This document shows, in pieces, positions 11,577 through 23,940 of a stretch of 64,000 bases of DNA. Within the stretch, counting starts at the first letter, position 1, and each line of letters begins with the position of its first letter. The notes under the pieces were generated by a model. That model saw only the letters and a list, made by a program, of their open reading frames with translations, was not told the origin of the DNA and made no database searches. Source of the DNA: Batkoa obscura (Eukaryota; Entomophthoromycota; Entomophthoromycetes; Entomophthorales; Batkoaceae); assembly GCA_030770535.1 (NCBI GenBank), contig JASVEC010000002.1, positions 2,336,901 through 2,400,900 of the forward strand, read 5' to 3'. Made by a program: the position numbers and the translations under genes.

Positions 11577-13223
11577 ATGGAAGAAGAAACTGGGTGGAAA
11601 TTTGCCCAATGCTTTGGGGACAAAGGTGATATTACAGATATTAGTGAAGGTAAGCCTTAATGATATTTTTTTTGTAGTTTGTCTCATCATACTGTTTTAT
11701 TTTAGCTGATATTATCTCAACAGTTGAGTTTGATCATACTGGTGATTATTTAGCAACTGGTGATAAAGGAGGAAGGGTCGTTTTATTCGATCGTAATGAA
11801 TCTGTAACTATTTATGCTTTTTTAAAATTATACGTTTGATAATAACTGCTGTTTGTTTAATTTAGAAACAAGGAGTTGAATATAAATTCTTTACAGAATT
11901 TCAGTCTCATGAACCTGAATTTGATTATCTGAAAAGTTTAGAAATAGAAGAAAAAATCAATAAAATAAAGTGGTGTCGTCGTACTAACACTTCGCATTTT
12001 CTTTTATCAACTAATGGTAACTTGTAACATTTTATTTTTATGAGTATTTGGTTTATTTTTATTATTTTAGATAAGACAATTAAACTTTGGAAAATTTTTG
12101 AAAAAAAGATTAAAGTTGTAGCTGAAAATAACTTAGGTGGGACAACGGCACCAAGAGCATTCAATCCAAAAGGATTGAAGCTTCCTAAATTAGTCCTTCA
12201 TGATCGTATGGTAGCTGCTTCACCTAGAAAAATTTATGCTAATGCCCACGCTTACCATATAAACTCAATTGCTGTTAACTCAGACGGAGAAACTTATATT
12301 TCTGCAGATGATTTACGTATCAATTTATGGAATTTAGGGATCTCTGATCGTAGTTTTAACATTGTTGATATCAAACCAACAAATATGGAAGAACTTACTG
12401 AAGTTATTACTGCTGCTGACTTTCATCCAAATCATTGTAATTTATTAATGTATAGTAGCAGTAAGGGAAATATTAAACTTTGTGATATGAGATCTGCAGC
12501 ATTATGTGACCAATATGCTCAAGGTAACATTAAATCTCATGTTTTTGTTGATTAAAATACTAATCATATTAAATTAGTATTTGAAGAAGAAGAAGATCCA
12601 GCAGATCGCTCCTTTTTTTCAGAAATTATTTCATCCATTTCTGATATTAGATTCAGTAATGATGGACGTTATATTCTATCAAGAGACTATCTTTCATTAA
12701 GAATTTGGGATATCAATATGGCAACTCGTCCTATCAAAACCATTAGCGTACATGATCATTTACGTAGTAAATTATGCGATTTGTATGAAAACGACTGTAT
12801 TTTCGATAAATTTGAGTGCATGTTTAGTGGTGATGGATCGTAACTTTAATTCCATTTTTTATTATAATCTTAATTATCCTCTTCTTTAGACAAGTGTTAG
12901 CTGGTTCCTATAGTAATGCGATTAATATATTTGATTTAAATAGTGATAAAGAAATACAAATTCCTGCAGACAAGAATGCATTTAAATCTAAAAGTGTAGG
13001 GCATGTAAGACGCCGTTCAGGACAAGGAAAAGGAGGGCGTGATGATTTGAATGTTCATACCATTGATTTTAATAAAAAAGTGCTCCATGCCTCTTGGCAT
13101 CCACATGAAAATACTGTTGCCGTAGCTGCTACTAATAATCTCTTTATTTTCTCAACGTAAGAATCTATTTTATTACATGCTTTACAATTAATCTAACTGT
13201 TTGATTTTAGTGAAGCAGCTTAG
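11577..13223 (+). CDS. CDC55: Protein phosphatase 2A regulatory subunit B (B55/Cdc55)
   Basis: Seven exons with six short introns. The protein begins [19 protein letters not shown] and shows the B55 WD-repeat hallmarks: [46 protein letters not shown], the degenerate propeller blades with [18 protein letters not shown], and the C-terminal [20 protein letters not shown]. The last exon supplies only the final few residues (..STEAA). A basic insert around [13 protein letters not shown] lies in the last blades. B55 directs PP2A to mitotic and signalling substrates. The gene is intact and close to the usual family length. The start is chosen because it gives the conserved N-terminus directly after the CCAAT-bearing upstream region. 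Confidence 0.93.
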
Positions 13224-14549
13224 TCTATTCAGGTTTATTATAGGATCCCCACTTTATAAAATGCTTTGGATATAATGCTTTTCGAACTGTAAATTAGTAA
13301 TGTTCATGGTATTAAACCCTTTAACTAGAAATCTGAATATTTTTTATTTTATAACTTCTAACTTTTGATTTTTTTAATACAAAATATACTGTTATAGATC
13401 AAAGTATTACAAGTTGAACAAAAAGTGTACATATTATTCGTTTACTTTAATTAAAATTATTTAATTTAAAAAGTATCAATAAATACTAATCATTTTATAT
13501 TATGAGGAATAAGTATAGAAAACAAACGAATTCTAAAGCAAGTTTGATGACTTTATTTCACATAATATAACATCAAATTAATAAGCGAAAGTAGGATAGT
13601 AAACGGTTTAATAATGAAGAATTATAGATAATAATAAAGTTTGATAATTTACTATCTATCATAAAATTTTAATTATTTTAATATGTACAAAAAGGTATTT
13701 AAGTTAGACCAAATAATGCAATATAAATAGTCTTGCATTAACTTTAATAACAATAAAAGATTCTAAAGGAAGATGGACCATTTATCATCTGCTTTATAGC
13801 TTCTTCATTTGGCTCATGCTACTCTTAAGTAGTCTACTACTCAGCTTTTTAGTAAGTGGAAACAACTGGGCAAACTTGCTCTATCCTTTGAAACTACAAA
13901 TTGAGATAATAATTTTTTATGATAAATTATATAATGACAATGAGATTGAGTACCATTATTTTATTTACCACAGTAAAGCTTCATACAAAATATGATTTAT
14001 AGCATTTTTGAAAGCTCAAGAATTTTATAGCAAATAATGAAATAAAAAGTAAAAAAACGAAAATCAAGAATTAAATTAGAAAGTAAAATCCAATCGTTTA
14101 CTAATAAATTAGAGAGTAATAAAGATATTAAAAACGAACTACAAATATTTAAGATAAGTTTTAAATAGACAGTAATACAACTATTTATTTGGTTTTATTT
14201 TTAATGAAAGCTGGTGTTTTCATAGAATAATATTAATATTTTAAAAATCAGCTTACGGGGATATCTTTTTTAGTTTCATTTGTTTGTTTTTTATACAGCT
14301 AAAAGTTGAACAATTTATTAGTAATATTATTAAACAAAAAAGGTGTTCATATACAGAAAATAGATATTGTTTTGCTATCTGGTCGAAATGATTATAATAA
14401 CTTTAGCATTAATAGTCATTTTAGTTAATAGTAGTAATCAATTTAGAATATTTTAAATGTAATAATGTTTTATTTATAAGTCTATAAGTATAGCAATGCT
14501 AAGAGAGAAAATCAGCCAGTAATAGGTAGTAAATAAAAATAACACCGTA
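13224..14549. other. Intergenic between convergent genes
   Basis: Space between the 3' ends of the PP2A B and NOL8-like genes. It holds one degenerate MITE (14256-14349). Otherwise nothing is recognised. Confidence 0.55.
14256..14349 (+). mobile_element. TA-MITE copy 6 (degenerate)
   Basis: Recognisable from CGGGGATATCTTTTTTAGTTTCATT, a central remnant and ATTAAACAAAAAAGGTGTTCA, with TA on both sides. It is clearly older than most copies. Confidence 0.55.
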
Positions 14550-16461
14550 TTAATTCTTATTATGCGATGCTTTAAATCTTTTTTTACTGATTGCCAACTT
14601 ATGTCTTGATTTGTAAAGACCAATGTACTGTTTTCTATTTTCAGCCAATTCTTTTTCTAATTCTTCTAAACTTTCTGTACGTTGAAATATCTTTTCCCCT
14701 CCAAATCGTGCTTTATATTCTAACTCTGTATTAAGATGGAAAAAGAACCATGGCTCATGACCTGCTTTATCATCAGCGATGTTTGCCTTTTCCTGTTGTA
14801 TTATACCTACTTGTTCTAATGGCTCAATTTCAGCAGGAATCTCATCATCCGATTCTTCACTTGAATCCGGTTTCAAGCCAAATAAAGAAAAAGTTCCCTG
14901 ATCTCTTTTCTCAACATCTTTATTAAAAATGCTTCCAATTCTTTCACTAACTTCGAAATGCTTGTCTTTTGTCACTTCTGGTGTCAATGAAATACCAATA
15001 TTATCATTTTTATTATGTTCGCTTAAATCTAACTTTACTTCTTTATCCGATTTTCTTATTTGATTTGAAGCCCCTAATTTTGATGGGTCTATTTCAAGTT
15101 CTTCGGCGTCAGAGGCGTCTGGATCATATCTTATCATCCCCTTCCATTCTAACCCGGGATTTGCTCTTTTAGTTTCAGTATACTGGTCTTGAACAGTACT
15201 TTGCGATGGCAAATTAAGAATATTTTTTAAAAGATCTAACGCTTTTCCTTTTTCTTCTTCCAATGATACTTTAATATTATCTTTATTTTCTGTTTCTTGG
15301 ACCTCTTCAACACTTTCTTCATCAGAATTAATAAAATCTTCGCCTAACTTGAAACGAGCATCATTGCCAAATCTTTTTTGTAACTGTAGTCTTTTATGAC
15401 CCTCTTTTCCTTCAAATACTGGATTTATTCTTATATCGTTTGTTTCTGTGTCTACCTCTTCATCATCACTAAATAAGAATTGCTGTCCATCTTTAGCGTC
15501 ATCATTTGTATCTTTCACTTCCTCTGCTTCTTCTTCAGATTCGCCAAACAAATCATTGACTCTATTATTAATTTCAATAATTTTACTTGGTGCTTCAACG
15601 ATATCTCCTTCATCGCTAAATGTTATTCTATTAGAGTTATTTATCTAGAAAAAGATTTAACGTTGATAATAAGAATTTAAAATAACTTACTGGCTTATCA
15701 ATATTTGACAACGCTGCAGTTATACCTTCTTTTTGTTTTTTGAGTAGTTCCGTTTTCTTGTTTATAGACTCTTTTTGTTTCAGTTTTGACTTTTGTTCCT
15801 AAAATGCTATTTTAATATCTAAATACAAAGTTTCCAATTTAGTTACTTTGTCTAAATTAATCTTATCTGAATTATCTTCGTATGTCTTTTCGTCATCTAT
15901 AAACCATGATAAACTCTCTAAAGGAATACTGTCTATAATCGGGGCAATCACATCTTCTTTTTTTTTGAAGCTTTTAAGTTGGTGTTGATGTTTTTCTGGA
16001 TCTATTGTAATCAGAGTCCCATCATTTTTTCTAATCTTTAATTCACAAACAGCTCTTCCGTATCTAACTTTCTTCCATCCTTTTTTTTCAGGAATATCGT
16101 CCTTAATTAATGTCATATCTTTTGCTTCATGAGAGCCCAATCTTCGTCTTACACTTTTATCATCAACTTCTTCTATTACAAGTCTCTCTTTTTCTAATTT
16201 TTTTAAAAAACTCTCTTTAGCCAAAGCTAACTTCAACTGACTACCTTTCCATTTACTTCCGTTTAGTATACTTTGACAACGCTGCCAACTTTTATCATCA
16301 CATATTAAGGTCAGAAAAGCAAATCCTTTATAAAGACCGGTAGAATGGTCTTTAACTATCTCACAATCTTTGACTTTTCCAAAACTTTTAAACTTATCTA
16401 TTAAATCGCTTTTATCTTCCACTTGCTTTGATAACCCCCCTATATGTATTCTATGTTCCAT
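14550..16461 (-). CDS. NOL8/Nop8-like RRM nucleolar protein (3 exons, 605 aa)
   Basis: Exons are 16461-15847, 15798-15691 and 15644-14550; the introns are 48 and 46 nt. The total is 606 codons including the stop. The N-terminus is an RRM (RIHIGGLSKQVEDKSDL... as RNP2, LYKGFAFLTL as RNP1). A long acidic, Ser/Glu-rich middle follows. The C-terminal block has EPWFFFHLNTELEYKARFGGE and a basic end (KRFKASHNKN), an arrangement typical of NOL8/Nop8, which acts in 60S ribosomal subunit assembly in the nucleolus. Exon 1 reads to a stop 15 codons past the true donor if unspliced. The RRM is certain; the orthology to NOL8 is probable. Confidence 0.75.
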
Positions 16462-17403
16462 AATTTTATTGAAAAAATTAAGTGAATAATTTATTTTGCT
16501 ATTTATTAAGCTTACTACCTTTCCATATACATGTATTTTTGCATTTGAACCTGAAATTGCACTGCTTTAACAAATCATTTTCACTAGTTATTGATTGTGT
16601 GCAAAAATAATTCTAAACATCAATCAGTATATTTAGATGTTAATTTAAAAATGTATATTGCTAGCCTATTTGCTTTATCAGATTTTACTAAATAAGAGTT
16701 ATTTAAATCCAGACTGGATATATTTGATAAAGGACTCTGAACTTGTCTCTTTGTATCTTCTTTATTCTAATTCTTCAGCTATACAAACTTAGGAAAAGTT
16801 TAAATATATAAAATACTTATAGTTACAAAGATAATTTAAATCCTAAAAATCGTGTGTATTTGCTATCTATAGCATTTGGTTACTCTATTCAATATCTCTA
16901 ATTTCCAAGACTTAGATTAGTAGTACTAAAATCGTTAATATTTTTTTGCATATTTTATAAATCTCGTATAAATATTACTAAATAAAATATTAAAATAGTG
17001 GATTTTTTAATTATAACCTATTTTTTATAGTATTTAATAAAATGAAGCTGTACTTTGACATTATGATTGTATTTTCAATTTGAATTTGAATGTTTCTAAT
17101 ATTAAAAAAGACAAAATATAAAAGTATAGATTAGTTACAGAAATCAATTTTTTTAACCAGGTGAATAGAATTATTATAATATAAAGAATAAAAGTCATAC
17201 GTAATTTAAATATTCTAAAATTTTATATAAAATTTGAATCCCAGTTAAAGCTTATAAATTATTGATTTTTAAATTTATTTAATTTAATAGTAGTAATATT
17301 ATTATGGAAAGAGTTTCAAAATTTTGGTAGAAATTGAAAGCTATATCTTTATATAATGAAACCTTTATTTAAATTTACATAATATTTAAATTTCAATTTG
17401 CTA
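16462..17403. other. Intergenic, no features seen
   Basis: AT-rich spacer holding the upstream region of the NOL8-like gene and the 3' flank of LPMO copy 1. I find no MITE or coding signal. Confidence 0.5.
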
Positions 17404-18354
17404 TTAGAATGTTAAACAAGCAAATGCGCCATTATAGCCTTTACAAGATGAGCCATATGGACAAACTTGGATTAAAGTTTTACCATTCAAGCAAATTGCT
17501 AAGTTGTTTTCATTACAGCGTAACTCTCCATGAGTAGTGCATGAGTTGCTATTAGGGTCAACTGGTTTTTCAATTGGCTTTTCAACTGGTTTTTCGATCG
17601 GTTTAATTTCATAGACAGGTGGAGTTGGTTCTTTTTTCTCTGGCTCTTCCTTAGGTTGCTCCTTCTTAGGCTCTTGTTTTACAGGATCCTTGGGCTTGTT
17701 TTGGTCATTTCCTTCTGGAACACCTTGAGAGCCACTTGGTGAAATGGTTTTAGATGGAGTAGATTCCATTTCAGATTTTTTATAATCATTAGCAAAACCT
17801 TCTGGGAAAATTTCATAACCATCAATGTTAGCTATGGTTGGTACATGTCCAGTGATACTTCCTCCTTCTTTACCATTCTTGATCGTAATATCAGCACAAT
17901 TCATGTAATATTCACGATTACCAGATCTATTGATCCAACCCCATGCAAATGTTACAGGTCCGCTTGGAGCATTAGCTGGGATAGGTATATCATAGTTTAA
18001 TCCACCAGTTAAACAATCTCCATAAACACTCTTCAATACTACCCAGTCTCTGTCATTGTAGGATACTGAAAATTGACAATGTCCTCCATTATGTGGAGCA
18101 GTACCACCGAGCTGTACAGAAACAGTTTCCCCAGCATTAACATCATAGGATGATGGGCCTTTGGGGTAACCACGGCAAGGGTATGGAAATTCAGAGCCAA
18201 GTGGGGAACTGTAAGAGTAATCAAACTCAGGCTCAAGGTAATTTTTGTTATGTTTAGATTTTCTTGGAGGAGGGTTGGTCATTTCCATGTGAGAAGTGAC
18301 TTGGTAAGCAGCACCAAGGATGAATAAAATAGTTGAAAGTTTTGCACTAACCAT
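17404..18354 (-). CDS. Secreted AA11-like lytic polysaccharide monooxygenase with CBM (LPMO copy 1)
   Basis: Intronless, 316 residues. A 21-residue signal peptide ends ...AYQVTS and leaves His22 as the first mature residue (HMEMTNPPPR), as required for the copper histidine brace. The second brace histidine is in HNGGHCQFS, and the axial Tyr is in GNREYYMNCADITI, a typical AA11-like motif. After about residue 205 comes a Pro/Lys/Glu linker, then a roughly 45-residue six-cysteine module (CTTHGELRCNENN.. to ..GAFACLTF) resembling a CBM19-type chitin-binding domain. The predicted role is oxidative cleavage of chitin outside the cell. Bases 17724-18081 are identical to copy 2. The start gives a clean signal peptide. 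Confidence 0.88.
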   Translation of the reverse strand: MVSAKLSTILFILGAAYQVTSHMEMTNPPPRKSKHNKNYLEPEFDYSYSSPLGSEFPYPCRGYPKGPSSYDVNAGETVSVQLGGTAPHNGGHCQFSVSYNDRDWVVLKSVYGDCLTGGLNYDIPIPANAPSGPVTFAWGWINRSGNREYYMNCADITIKNGKEGGSITGHVPTIANIDGYEIFPEGFANDYKKSEMESTPSKTISPSGSQGVPEGNDQNKPKDPVKQEPKKEQPKEEPEKKEPTPPVYEIKPIEKPVEKPIEKPVDPNSNSCTTHGELRCNENNLAICLNGKTLIQVCPYGSSCKGYNGAFACLTF

Positions 18355-20640
18355 ATTGAGTCCTATTAATGATGAAATATAAGTATCAAATATATGTTTA
18401 TAGCTTTATGCTATTACCTTTTATTAATTTGATATTAATATACTTTTGTATTAAGATTAATGAGATCAAAAAGTAAAGCCACTTTGTTGAAAGCAAAATA
18501 CCTTAAATAAAATAAAAAAACTGGGTTTTCTGAACAGGAACAACAATACTTGAACTTTTAAATTATAATTTAATATTTTTGATTTTTATTTCCAAATTAA
18601 GACATGTAATTTATTTTGAGCTATATTGTTTACAAATAGAGGACTTTTTGCTATCAGTTATTTTTATAAGGCGAAGGGTGTAAAATAATAGATAACATTT
18701 ATTTAGAAGTAAATTATAGGATACTCAGTATGTAATTGTAACTTTAAGAGTAGTTATTTTAATTTGAACTTTGGTTCTATCTTTAGAACACCTCATATCT
18801 CTTATGAAGCGGTAATAGTGGTTGAAAACCACTATAAAAGCCACAGGTTAAATTTTCATTTAGATCAGCATGTTACACCAGTGAGCTAACTTAGATATCT
18901 ATCATATTTTCTGAACTATGTACTATTTAAATTAAATAAGTACCATTTAATACCATCATTCAAATAGCAAAAGTATTGCGAATGAATTCATTTGGCCTTA
19001 TCGATATGAAGTTCTTCTCTGCTTGAATTTATTTGTCAAAAGGACATTTAATTTTTAATGAAGCTAATAATAGAATAGCACCTCAAGTTATATTTTTTAA
19101 ATTTGATAGAGAGCTATAGCTTATGACAATTACTTATAATACTTTTATTTCATTTCTACAGAACTCTTTAAATAAGCTGTTTTTATGACAAAGAAGTTAT
19201 AAAATATTAGATCTATAACAGTATTTATTTGAATGAAACATATAATATAAGTTCTTGGAGAACCTGTCTAAATAGATAATAAATGATTGTATTTATTTAT
19301 CCATTTTTTATTTTGCACAAAATTTAAAAAAATTGGTTAATACAAATCTAGAAAAACATTCGAGATTTTTAAATTTTTAAAATACTGCTAGTAGCTTGAA
19401 CAACTTATTTAACCACATGTTTTGATGTCTATACAAGATACGGTATAAAGTTAATATTTGTTTAAACTTTCATTTTGACTATGTAGAATAGGTAAAATAT
19501 TCAATAGCTTTTAACCAGACATAATAATGAAAATAGATTTAAAAAATTAATCTTTTAGCTTTTTTATAAACATTTTTATGCCAATTCATTAAGATGCTGT
19601 AGAATGCTAAATAATGTTTAAACTCGAACTTTTATTTTAACATGTTAAATTTTTTAGATCACATGAAAAATATATATTAAACTTAATAGCTTGAAAAATT
19701 GTCCAAGGTTTTTAAATAAAAGTTATTTAAACCTAGTTATATATTTTTAAATATCTTTATACTTATTTCTAGTGTTTTTTTATAAAGTCCATATATATAT
19801 ATGTTGATTAAGGGGAGAAACAGAAAATAGTATTATTTTCACAGAAGGCAGTGGACTTGTTCACTATAGGATGGCTAAAGCTTTTAAAAAGTTGAGTCAA
19901 GTAGCGCAAGGTGGGAATCGTTGATGTACATCATACTTACTAGAGAGAACCAACTTTAGTAAATGTCAGCTTTAAGTGAAAAGAGATATTATTTTGAAAA
20001 AATACAACCCAAATTATTTATACAAAAGACTCCTTTGTTGGAAATCAAAAACTGTTTTTATGTTTAATTTTTCTCACTACTATTATTAATTACTATTACA
20101 TACAGGTAAGTAAAAGTTTGATTAAAATCAAGGATAAGATTTTCCCATTTCATTTTTTTTAGCCACTTACTGTATAACATAATAAATACTGAATAAAAAA
20201 CGTCCAAACGGAATTATTTTAAAATTAAGCAAAAAAGTAAAAAAAATTGCAACACTTAGCGTTTAATTCATAATATTTGCTAAGTACCTAATTAAACAAA
20301 AACTGAACTAAGCTTTCAGGCTAATTCATATATAATTTGAAATTACGTTATGGTCAACTTTTTTAATATATGAGGCTGTCTTAATTGGTTTCAGAATCTA
20401 CTTAGAAATTAATCCAAATTTAAAATTTAAAGCTTGTGTCCAATGTAACGGTTAAATCTAAAAAGCCTAAAATTAAATATCTCTATTTAAAACTTATTTT
20501 GATTGTTTTCTTTTCTTAAATAGCTAATTTTCCTAATTATATAAATACACTTATTTGACTTTGTTTTTTGTTGAAATAAAAATAAAATGCAAACTTTCAT
20601 AACTAAACTTCGAAATATAATTTTTGAAAATTTCAATACA
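18355..20640. other. 2.3 kb gene-free region upstream of LPMO copy 1
   Basis: It contains one arm of the 211-bp direct repeat (20106-20316). A hairpin near 18809 and a locally GC-richer stretch at 19855-19935 were examined and not called. No MITE is present. Confidence 0.5.
20106..20316 (+). repeat. 211-bp direct repeat, left copy
   Basis: Identical to 25398-25608 except for one substitution (T at 20309, C at 25601). Both copies have the same orientation and are 5,292 bp apart. They bracket the transposase-like element and LPMO copy 2. The sequence is non-coding in all frames. Confidence 0.9.
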
Positions 20641-20804
20641 ATAGGGAGGAGTACATAATATAAACATTGTAATTCATTTACATGAATTTTGAGAGATACT
20701 TATAACAACCCAAGGCTTATGTAATTTTATAACAAAACAAAACAAAACAAAGAAAAGATATATTACCAAAGTTTACTATCGATAATAATAAACTTAATCA
20801 AGTA

Positions 20805-22376
20805 ATGTACAAAATTAGTGCTTTAAGGGAAACAGGAAATAAAAATCAGCAAGTAGCGTTATTATCAACTATAGCTTCAGTATATTCTTTTGATGAATGT
20901 AAGAGTTTTGGGTTTAATATAAACAGAAATCAATATAATTATTCAAAAATAAGTAATAATAGTAGTAAAATATCAACATTTACAACCTATTATTAAAAAT
21001 ATAAAAAAAATTAAAGATGACCAAATTGAAACTATCATACAATATTTACTAAATGATTCAACTATTTCATCAAGATTTAATAAAAAAAATAATGATAGTA
21101 AATATTCATCAGATAATATATATCTTAAATAAAAGTAGAAGAATGATATACAGTAAATATTTTAATGATCTAAGAAATAAAGCGGTAGCTAGGTCAACAT
21201 TTTTTAAATATATACCAAGTAATTTCAAAAATCCAGCAAGAAAAACAGATCTATGGAATATATCTGCCCAGTATACAGTTAGAAAAAAGTTATTCGAAAA
21301 TAAAATAAACACAGCAATAAAAAACAAAGCAGAGATAGAAGAAATTTTCAATGAAGAAGAAAAGCTATACAAATTACATAAATTCTGTGTTGATACTCAA
21401 AAAAACACATTTAATGAAACTATCAAAAAATTAAATAATAAAAGTTGTATAATAATTTTAGATTTTAAACAAAATATGGAAATAGGAACAAGACCAGATT
21501 CAATAAACCTAGATCATTATAATAAACAAGCTATATCAGTATTAGGTTTTGGTGTTTTATATTTAAAAGATGATAAAACAATAGGCAAAGTTTACTTTGA
21601 TTATTTATCTGAGATATTGAATCATGATTCAGCATATGGGAGTGTTTTTTTTTGGCTTCATTACTTTTTCCATCTTTTAAGCACTATTTAAGTAGAAAGA
21701 TTGTTAGTAAAATTCTTAAACACAAAAATACATCCCCATATGCAGGAGATTGTTTAATCAATTTGATTTCTACAGAGCTTCTATTTAAAAAGTTTACAAA
21801 AATTAATATATGGGCAGATATAGGAAATCATTTTAGATCCCAAGAGCTTCTACACTATATGTTTAAAGAAATTCATAAAATAAATAGTAGTTTGAATGTT
21901 AATCTTAATTTTTTTGCTGAGCATCATGGAAAAAGTATAGTTGGTGGACATTTTGGAAACCTTTCAAAATGGAAAAGTAGTTTTGAAGCGTTAGATAAAA
22001 TAGAAGACATTAATCAATTAATTTCAAGATCTGAGACTTTTATTTGCGAGCATAACAAAATTAATAACTCGACTGTTAGCAATAGGAAAACAAATATAAT
22101 TTTTGAAAAGTATGAAAGAAACAAAAATACAAAAAGAATAATAGAGATGCTTAAACATAACAATAAACTACATTGTTATCCAATATCTGATACATCAAAA
22201 GAAGCGATATAGTTCCAATTAAAGTTATAGAGTCTATAGAAAACAGAAAAATTAAAAGATCGATCCCAGCTTACCTTACGAAGATAGCAGAGAATTTAAA
22301 AATTTCGATATTTACTAAGCAAGCAAGTGGTTTGTTAAATGATACAAATAGCTTATTAAATTTTAACATTACTTAA
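20805..22376 (+). pseudogene. DDE-type transposase-like gene, decayed, with a MITE inserted
   Basis: Coding homology is spread over several reading frames, so the gene is broken in more than one place. Recognisable segments in order are a Lys/Asn-rich N-terminal region, DFKQNMEIGTRPDS (candidate first acidic residue), WADIGNHFRSQELLHYMF (candidate second) and NFFAEHHGKSIVGGHFGNL (candidate third). The DxxxHFR...E and EHHGKS...HFG patterns resemble RNase H-fold transposases of cut-and-paste elements from fungi and protists; I cannot name the superfamily. TA-MITE copy 7 lies inside (21637-21738) and the protein similarity continues on both sides of it. Not a Tc1/mariner transposase, so it is unlikely to have mobilised the MITEs. 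Confidence 0.55.
21637..21738 (+). mobile_element. TA-MITE copy 7, inserted in the transposase-like gene
   Basis: Full plus-orientation copy, TGGGAGTGTTTTTTTTTGG to ACATCCCCA. It is flanked by TA at 21635-21636 and 21739-21740, with GCA before and TGCA after, showing insertion at a single TA with duplication. Confidence 0.92.
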
Positions 22377-22837
22377 GTTATTAATAGCTAAGTTGATAAA
22401 TAGTCAAAGAATAAGTAACTGTAATAATATGTAAAAACTATTATTACTTGTACTATATAGAGATGGTTAATTATAGTTTTGGGGCTAACCACTCCCTCCT
22501 ATGCAGCTATTTATTAACTTGGTAATATATTAATAATGTAATTATAACATTAAAATAGTTTATTTATTTGATAACAAATCTCCAATGTTGGTTATAAAGC
22601 AGTTGATAATAAATATTTCTCAATAAAGTTTTATAACAATATGTATTTAAGATCTAGAATTTCAACTAACTTACAGTATGAACTATAATAGAATGATTTA
22701 GAACTATGTCCGGGTACTTTTGTTTTAATAAAAGATTTGATTTTATAGAATTTTAAGCGAAGTTTTTAAAATACAAAATTTTTCAAAAATTGGATAAAAT
22801 AATGAAACTAATTTCGACAACCCCATATCTTTGTTTA

Positions 22838-22938
22838 TTGGGGATGTATTTTTGTGTTTAAGAATTTTGCTAATAATTTTTCCGCTCAAATAATGCTTAA
22901 AAGATAAAAAAAGTAATGAAGCCAAAAAAACACTCCTA
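22838..22938 (-). mobile_element. TA-MITE copy 8
   Basis: Minus-orientation copy, GGGGATGTATTTTTGTG to AACACTCCTA, with TA on both sides. Confidence 0.88.
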
Positions 22939-23414
22939 TATATTGGAAATACACAAGCATCATGGTTAAGTGAAGTTTAAATTGTATAATTATATTAAAT
23001 ATGTTTGTTTATATTAGCATAGTTTTTAAAAACTGTACATTAACTTTAAGTATAGATAAAATATATATCATTCAAGGCTTATTACTATATAATAATATGC
23101 CTCTGATAGAAAAACCAACATAAAAAATCAATTTAATTAACTAATTCCGCTTTAAACATTTAAATCAGAATTCATTACATAAAAGGGCTTAATATAGTAA
23201 AACAAACAGTATTAAAAGGTTGCTTGTTAGGCTATACAGTATTAAGATAATTTTATAAAAATTTGATGTTATAAACATATTCTATGTATTACAATAGATA
23301 GTATGTAACATATAAGTTTATGATTTTTGTAGGTTCTATTTCAAATTTAACATTAAATTTAATATGGTTTTATTAAGTTCTGATTTGATAGTAAGCTTTA
23401 AGAACATAAATATA

Positions 23415-23514
23415 TAGGAATATATTTTTGTGTTTAAGAATTTTACTAACAAATTTTCCATTCAAACAGTGCTTAAAAGATGGAAAAAGTGATGAAGCCA
23501 AAAAAACATCCTCA
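23415..23514 (-). mobile_element. TA-MITE copy 9
   Basis: Minus-orientation copy, TAGGAATATATTTTTGTG to AACATCCTCA, with TA at 23413-23414 and 23515-23516. Confidence 0.88.
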
Positions 23515-23840
23515 TATACTTAGGTTAAATTATATCGCATCATTTAAATAAGCAACATCACATCAATGAATATTCATAACTCATGTATTACAGGTGTAAA
23601 GTTTTATTAAATATTGAGTTATTAAAGCTTGGCTGAATCTATCAAAAATTAATTAACTTCTGGGTTTTATTTTTCACTTTAGCAAAATATGCTCAAAAGT
23701 TCCATAAATCAAGGACAATTAATATATTGGCAAAACAAAAAAACTATATTAAGAAAAAAAAGATTCTTAGATTCATTAAAATTAATATTATGTTTAACTC
23801 TAGCAACCATAGATGATAATAATTCCATAAATCAAAAAGG

Positions 23841-23848
23841 TATAAAAG
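23841..23848 (+). promoter_or_regulatory. TATA box of LPMO copy 2
   Basis: TATAAAAG lies 100 bp before the chosen ATG (23941). An in-frame ATG at 23869 is only about 20 bp downstream of this box, so it is probably outside the mRNA or at its extreme 5' end. This supports the downstream start. Confidence 0.5.
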
Positions 23849-23940
23849 AGGCGTATGTAAATTAAAAAATGAACAAAAACTTTACTAAGACTTTTGACAA
23901 GTACTTTAATACCAAATTGATACAAATTCAAATAACTAAT

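Larger units (their letters stand above)
20641..22502 (+). mobile_element. Candidate DNA transposon with weak terminal inverted repeats
   Basis: The transposase-like coding region (20805-22376) is bracketed by ATAGGGAGGAGT at 20641-20652 and ACTCCCTCCTAT at 22491-22502, which are inverted repeats matching at 10 of 12 bases. No clear target-site duplication is seen outside them, so the ends are tentative. A TA-MITE has inserted into the element. Confidence 0.35.
22503..23940. other. Intergenic region upstream of LPMO copy 2
   Basis: It contains TA-MITE copies at 22838-22938 and 23415-23514 and the TATA element of LPMO copy 2. No other gene is supported. Confidence 0.5.

Noticed and set aside
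18805-18900. Possible tRNA-like sequence with an A-box-like TAGCTCACTGG and an AGTGG/CCACT hairpin (minus strand)
   Set aside because: The acceptor stem does not pair, the B-box-like loop lacks the conserved C and A, and no anticodon arm forms. At most it is a very degraded tRNA-derived fragment.
19855-19935. Locally GC-richer stretch with a CGATTCCCACC word resembling a tRNA T-arm
   Set aside because: No matching 5' acceptor or D-arm, and only short frames; nothing supportable.
23869-23940. Upstream in-frame ATG of LPMO copy 2
   Set aside because: It would put 24 residues before the signal peptide and lies only about 20 bp after the TATA box; 23941 matches the copy 1 N-terminus.
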